From Croceivirga sp. (lineage in GTDB: Bacteria; Bacteroidota; Bacteroidia; Flavobacteriales; Flavobacteriaceae), in NCBI GenBank assembly GCA_028284285.1, contig JANQSA010000047.1:62001-126000 (forward strand): a stretch of 64,000 bases of DNA. The letters are read 5' to 3'. The position numbers and the translations under genes were made by a program. Shown piece after piece: positions 60,505-64,000 of the stretch. Within the stretch, counting starts at the first letter, position 1. Every line of letters starts with the position of its first letter. A model generated the notes under the pieces. That model did no database searches. It was given only the letters and a program-made list of their open reading frames with translations, and was not told where the DNA came from.

Positions 60505-62466
60505 ATGTTTTCAACACAAAAAAAATTGCTGCTACTATTTTTGTTCCTTTTTGGAGGCCTGAGTACTGCCATTCCCCAACCTACTCAGGAAAAAGATCCG
60601 TTTACCACTTTTCAAGAAACAAATGGGGCGACAAACAAGCTGAATTTTTTCTTTGCTACTCCTAACAGGTATAAAAAAAGTTCTGCCTATGATTGGCTGG
60701 AAGCGGTAAAAGTATATCTCAGTACAGCAGAGAAATCAAAAGATACGTTCGGGATTAAAGCCTACAGATTGATGCAGGCGCAATTATATAATGATATTTC
60801 GGATCATTATAAAAGTATTGCCATTGCCAATGAGCTCTATCAGGAGGTAGACAGTTTGGAAAGTACCGAGTTAAAACTGATCCTGCAATTACTGGATCAG
60901 AATTATGGCAGGCTTCAAATGTATGATAAACAGATAGAGGTTCGCGAACAAATGCAAGAACTTGGGATAACGGAAAGCGTTCCTTTTTATGACATATATG
61001 CCAATATGGGGCTTTATCGGAAAGCTATGGAGCAGTATATCCTGGCGGTTAAACCCACAATTCCGGACAATGACCATTTGGCGCTAGCCAAACATCACAA
61101 CACCGTGGGATACTACCTGTACCTGGATAAATCTCCGGAGACGGCTACCAATGAATTTAAAAAAGCCCTGGGTTTTCTAGAGGTATATATCAATGACATC
61201 TCCAGGCAAAAATCGGAAAAGGATATCTTTGAAAGTGAGGCTTTAAAAGCAGAAATTGAGGGGAACATTGGGAAATGCCATGTACAATTAAAGGAATACC
61301 AGGAGGCCCTACCCCTGTTAACCAGCAGTCTTTCTGTACTGGAAGAATTTAATCATGGGAGGTATAAAAATCAGATTGTAGATAATACCCTTAATCTTGC
61401 GGAGACACATTTGATATTGGACAATAACCAAACGGCAAAGCAATTATTGGATAAGCGATTTGAGGATATTGAGATCAGGCAGGAAATAAAGCGAAACAAA
61501 CTACTGGCAGCTTACTTTGATAAAGAGGAAAACTTCAGAAGTAGTTCGGGCTTTTACAAAAGGAATGAATACATTATGGATTCGCTAAAAGCAAATGAGC
61601 GGTCCATTTTACAGCAACAACTTGTTGCTATTGTGGGTACTTCGGATTTGGAAAATTCCCGTAGGCTTATCAATGAACAAAAACTGGCTAATGAAAGGAT
61701 TCGGAATGAGATACAAGCCAAGGACGAGCGCATTAATTTGGTTATTATTTCATTGATTTTTACGTTGCTGGGGTTTATGGGGCTGGTATATGCCTATCTT
61801 AAGAGTATTAAAAACCAACGACTCATTGCCGAACAGAAGTATATTATAGAAAACTCCCTTAAAGAGAAGGATTCACTTTTGAAGGAAATTCACCACCGCG
61901 TAAAAAATAACCTTCAGATGGTATCCAGTTTATTGAGTTTGCAAACGCGAAATACAAAAAGCAAAGCAGCAATTGTAGCCCTTGAAGAAGGAAAAAGCCG
62001 GGTGAAGGCAATGGCGCTCATTCACCAGAAATTGTACCAGAATGAAGACTTGTCCGTTATTGAAATGCAAGGCTATATAGAGAGTCTTATTAACAGTGTC
62101 CAATCCGTTTACAAAAAAGGAGGGCATAACATCAGTATCACCGTAGATGCCGAAGGAACAGAACTGGATATCGATCGGGCTATTCCTTTTGGACTTATAC
62201 TTAATGAGTTGGTATCCAATACTTTCAAATACGCTTTTCCGGAAAGTGATGAAAATGGAAAAATTTATATTCATTTAAGAAAGAACGGCGACAAGGGATA
62301 TTTCGAGTATTCAGACAATGGTGTAGGTCTTCCGGTAGATACGGATGAACGTACCAGTAATTCTATGGGACTACGACTTATAAACCGATTGGTAAACCAG
62401 TTGCAGTCCAAATTGAATATTGACCGGGGTAGTGAAGGCGTTCGCTTCTGGTTTAATTTTAGCTAA
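60505..62466 (+). CDS. TPR sensor histidine kinase (HisKA_2 type)
   Basis: A 653-residue kinase. Signal peptide (about 1-28), periplasmic helical region with TPR-like repeats (about 50-370), one membrane helix (about 412-432), then HisKA_2 with KEIHHRVKNNLQM (His463/464) and a HATPase domain (NELVSNTFKYAFP, SDNGVGLP, SMGLRLINRLV). ATG 60505 gives a clean signal peptide; an earlier start at 60463 would remove it. Likely partner of the LytTR regulator upstream, and under control of array promoter C, so autoregulated. Confidence 0.93.
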   Translation: MFSTQKKLLLLFLFLFGGLSTAIPQPTQEKDPFTTFQETNGATNKLNFFFATPNRYKKSSAYDWLEAVKVYLSTAEKSKDTFGIKAYRLMQAQLYNDISDHYKSIAIANELYQEVDSLESTELKLILQLLDQNYGRLQMYDKQIEVREQMQELGITESVPFYDIYANMGLYRKAMEQYILAVKPTIPDNDHLALAKHHNTVGYYLYLDKSPETATNEFKKALGFLEVYINDISRQKSEKDIFESEALKAEIEGNIGKCHVQLKEYQEALPLLTSSLSVLEEFNHGRYKNQIVDNTLNLAETHLILDNNQTAKQLLDKRFEDIEIRQEIKRNKLLAAYFDKEENFRSSSGFYKRNEYIMDSLKANERSILQQQLVAIVGTSDLENSRRLINEQKLANERIRNEIQAKDERINLVIISLIFTLLGFMGLVYAYLKSIKNQRLIAEQKYIIENSLKEKDSLLKEIHHRVKNNLQMVSSLLSLQTRNTKSKAAIVALEEGKSRVKAMALIHQKLYQNEDLSVIEMQGYIESLINSVQSVYKKGGHNISITVDAEGTELDIDRAIPFGLILNELVSNTFKYAFPESDENGKIYIHLRKNGDKGYFEYSDNGVGLPVDTDERTSNSMGLRLINRLVNQLQSKLNIDRGSEGVRFWFNFS

Positions 62467-62526
62467 AAAAACTACTGTCTTTCCCCACCATTTGTGTACT
62501 ACTTATTTCACTAAAGCGAATAGCTG

Positions 62527-62534
62527 TATTTTTG
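62527..62534 (+). promoter_or_regulatory. -7 box directly before menC start
   Basis: TATTTTTG ends 7 bases before ATG 62542, predicting a leaderless or nearly leaderless menC mRNA and its own promoter after the kinase gene. Confidence 0.5.
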
Positions 62535-62541
62535 TCAATGC

Positions 62542-63594
62542 ATGACGGCAAAGTACGTAAAACACATTCTTCAATTTAAACGGGCCAGTGGAACTTCCAG
62601 GGGGGTAATGACCCAAAAAGAAACCTGGTTTATCCTGATTCAAGACAGTGAGAACTATGGAATAGGGGAGTGTGGATTGCTTCGCGGGTTAAGCATAGAC
62701 GACAGAGAGGACTATGAACAGCAACTGCAGTGGACCTGTGAAAACATCCATCTGGGAAAAGAAGAACTACTGTTGGCTTTGGCTGATTTTCCTTCTATTC
62801 GCTTTGGGGTAGAGCAAGCTTTTCTTTCCCTTAAAGCACGGCATCCTTTTGCACTTTTCCCGTCAAAATTTACAGCTGAGGAAGCCCCAATAGCCATAAA
62901 CGGGTTGATTTGGATGGGAGAAGAACGCTTTATGATGGAACAGATAGCGGAAAAGCTGGAGCAGGGATTTCGTTGTATAAAGATGAAAATTGGGGCGATT
63001 GATTTTTCGGTTGAGCTCAAGCTCTTAAAAAGTATACGAGAGCGGTTTCCTGAGGATGAGTTAGAGCTGCGGGTAGATGCCAATGGGGCTTTTTCCTCCT
63101 CGGAAGTACTGCAAGTACTGGAACAACTATCAGAACTTGGGATCCATTCCATAGAGCAACCCATACGGCAAAAACAGGGGAAGCAAATGGCCGATCTGTG
63201 TTTAAAGACACCACTACCCATTGCTTTGGACGAAGAATTGATAGGAGTCCATGAGATATCTGAAAAGAAGAAATTACTACAAACCATTCGTCCCCAATAC
63301 ATAATTCTTAAGCCTAGTTTAATTGGAGGCTACCGAGCCAGCATGGAATGGATAAGGTTAGCTGAGACCATGGAAATAGGTTGGTGGGTGACCAGTGCCC
63401 TGGAAAGTAATATTGGTCTTAATGCAATTGCCCAATGGACGTATACTTTAAACAATAGCATGCCCCAGGGTTTGGGTACGGGAAGTCTTTTCACAAATAA
63501 TTTTAAAAGCCCATTGGAAGTAGAAGGGGGAAATTTATTTTATCGAAAACACCTATCTTGGCAGGCAAATTTAATGGAGCAACTATGTATATAG
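62542..63594 (+). CDS. menC: o-Succinylbenzoate synthase
   Basis: A 350-residue enolase-superfamily enzyme that dehydrates SHCHC to o-succinylbenzoate. Catalytic residues are in place: Lys147-x-Lys149 (IKMKIG), metal ligands Asp179 (RVDANG), Glu205 (IEQPI) and Asp230 (ALDEE), and Lys257 (ILKPSLIGG). The menaquinone context makes OSB synthase more likely than dipeptide epimerase. Its stop overlaps the CPBP gene start by 10 bases. Confidence 0.92.
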   Translation: MTAKYVKHILQFKRASGTSRGVMTQKETWFILIQDSENYGIGECGLLRGLSIDDREDYEQQLQWTCENIHLGKEELLLALADFPSIRFGVEQAFLSLKARHPFALFPSKFTAEEAPIAINGLIWMGEERFMMEQIAEKLEQGFRCIKMKIGAIDFSVELKLLKSIRERFPEDELELRVDANGAFSSSEVLQVLEQLSELGIHSIEQPIRQKQGKQMADLCLKTPLPIALDEELIGVHEISEKKKLLQTIRPQYIILKPSLIGGYRASMEWIRLAETMEIGWWVTSALESNIGLNAIAQWTYTLNNSMPQGLGTGSLFTNNFKSPLEVEGGNLFYRKHLSWQANLMEQLCI

Positions 63595-64000
63595 AGCAAG
63601 GGTACCGGGGCGATATTGGCTTATGGAAATTTTTTGTGATCCCTACCTTATTTATTGGATGGATAGCTCTTAACGCCGTATTGATGTATATGTCTCCCAT
63701 GGATACCACTACGGTGATGGAGAATTTGATTGACCAGTATGGATCCTCATTGTTACTTATTTTGTTGTTGGTACCGTTTGCCGCCGGCCTTTTCTTAATA
63801 TTCCTATGGACTTATTTAGTACATCCGCAGCCACTTACCGCGCTGACGACCTCTCGAAAAAAAGTGGATTGGAGCCGTGTTTTTTTCGCATTCTGTTTAT
63901 GGGGGGGGATTACCATTGTGTTTACGGCGGTAGAGATCTTTAGTTCTCCGGACAATTATGTCTTTAATTTTGATTGGAATAAATTCTTGATATTGGCTGC
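63585..64000 (+). CDS. CPBP-like membrane protein (partial)
   Basis: The gene runs off the right edge; 138 residues are visible from ATG 63585, overlapping the menC end by 10 bases. It starts MYIEQGYRGDIGLWKFFV, has helices at about 16-38, 57-80 and 104-120, and resembles the N-terminal part of CPBP-type intramembrane proteases that I recall next to menC in Flavobacteriia. The catalytic motifs would lie beyond the window, so the family is inferred. Confidence 0.6.
   Translation, partial: MYIEQGYRGDIGLWKFFVIPTLFIGWIALNAVLMYMSPMDTTTVMENLIDQYGSSLLLILLLVPFAAGLFLIFLWTYLVHPQPLTALTTSRKKVDWSRVFFAFCLWGGITIVFTAVEIFSSPDNYVFNFDWNKFLILA

Noticed and set aside
59926-60572. Three open frames on the minus strand over the promoter array (59926-60120, 60033-60326, 60360-60572) with recurring VVKP/VVN
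   Set aside because: The shared residues come from translating the TTCACMAC repeats; the frames oppose the promoters and terminators and have no family resemblance.
1-64000. CRISPR arrays, prophage, insertion sequences
   Set aside because: No regularly spaced repeat array, no transposase or integrase, and no phage structural gene was found; the only dispersed repeat is the 23-bp palindrome.

Overview
The window reads as chromosomal DNA of a marine-type Flavobacteriaceae (Bacteroidota); I cannot name the genus. The support is the gene content (menaquinone genes, T9SS-like tail, DUF4290, DUF2911, Lacal_2735-type small protein, CcsBA, bacillithiol deacetylase), the near absence of Shine-Dalgarno sites, and Bacteroidota promoters (TTTG, about 20 bases, TAnnTTTG) in front of both tRNAs and many genes. 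I see no prophage, insertion sequence or CRISPR array.

Region by region. 0-6 kb: a minus-strand lipoprotein/sensor-kinase-like pair cut by the left edge, an ECF sigma/anti-sigma pair with a duplicated TonB-plug-like protein, a serine hydrolase, and a BlaR1/BlaI-type pair. 6-15.5 kb: GIY-YIG protein, tRNA-Met, then housekeeping genes (START-like, class IV aminotransferase-like, YqgE, HU, fmt, recQ, ATPase, DUF493, DUF4290, murA). 15.5-25 kb: a second serine hydrolase, a BLUF photoreceptor, small membrane proteins, pirin, a BamA-like protein, and an SRPBCC-SDR-photolyase operon behind a strong inverted repeat. 25-34 kb: secreted proteins, an SSS symporter/PIG-L deacetylase operon, Maf, KdsC-like phosphatase and a DUF2520 protein. 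34.5-43.5 kb: CcsBA, MATE pump, PLP enzyme plus BshB1, TPR histidine kinase, tRNA-His. 43.8-51 kb: M28 peptidase, AraC regulator and a divergent complete hydroxyproline catabolic operon. 51-64 kb: menaquinone genes (thioesterase, menF, menD, menA, menC) interrupted by a LytTR response regulator and a TPR histidine kinase.

The most striking structure is the 670-bp gap between the LytTR regulator and the kinase (59.84-60.50 kb). It holds three tandem promoters of identical geometry: two direct repeats of the type TTCACMAC exactly 21 bp apart, and a TAnnTTT(G/A) box beginning 30 bp after the end of the second repeat. The first two promoters are each followed within about 100 bp by an intrinsic terminator, so they predict two small RNAs of about 80 nt; the third reads into the kinase gene. 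The same geometry recurs at the other end of the window (873-938), in front of the lipoprotein/sensor-like pair. I read this as a LytTR regulon with regulator-controlled small RNAs.

Other notable points are a MurA with Asp in place of the fosfomycin-target Cys, a class IV aminotransferase that has lost its PLP lysine and its glutamate, an SDR without its catalytic Tyr, a 23-bp palindromic repeat present three times (one copy splitting a duplicate of the tRNA-His 3' end), and -7 boxes lying only a few bases from start codons, which suggest leaderless mRNAs.
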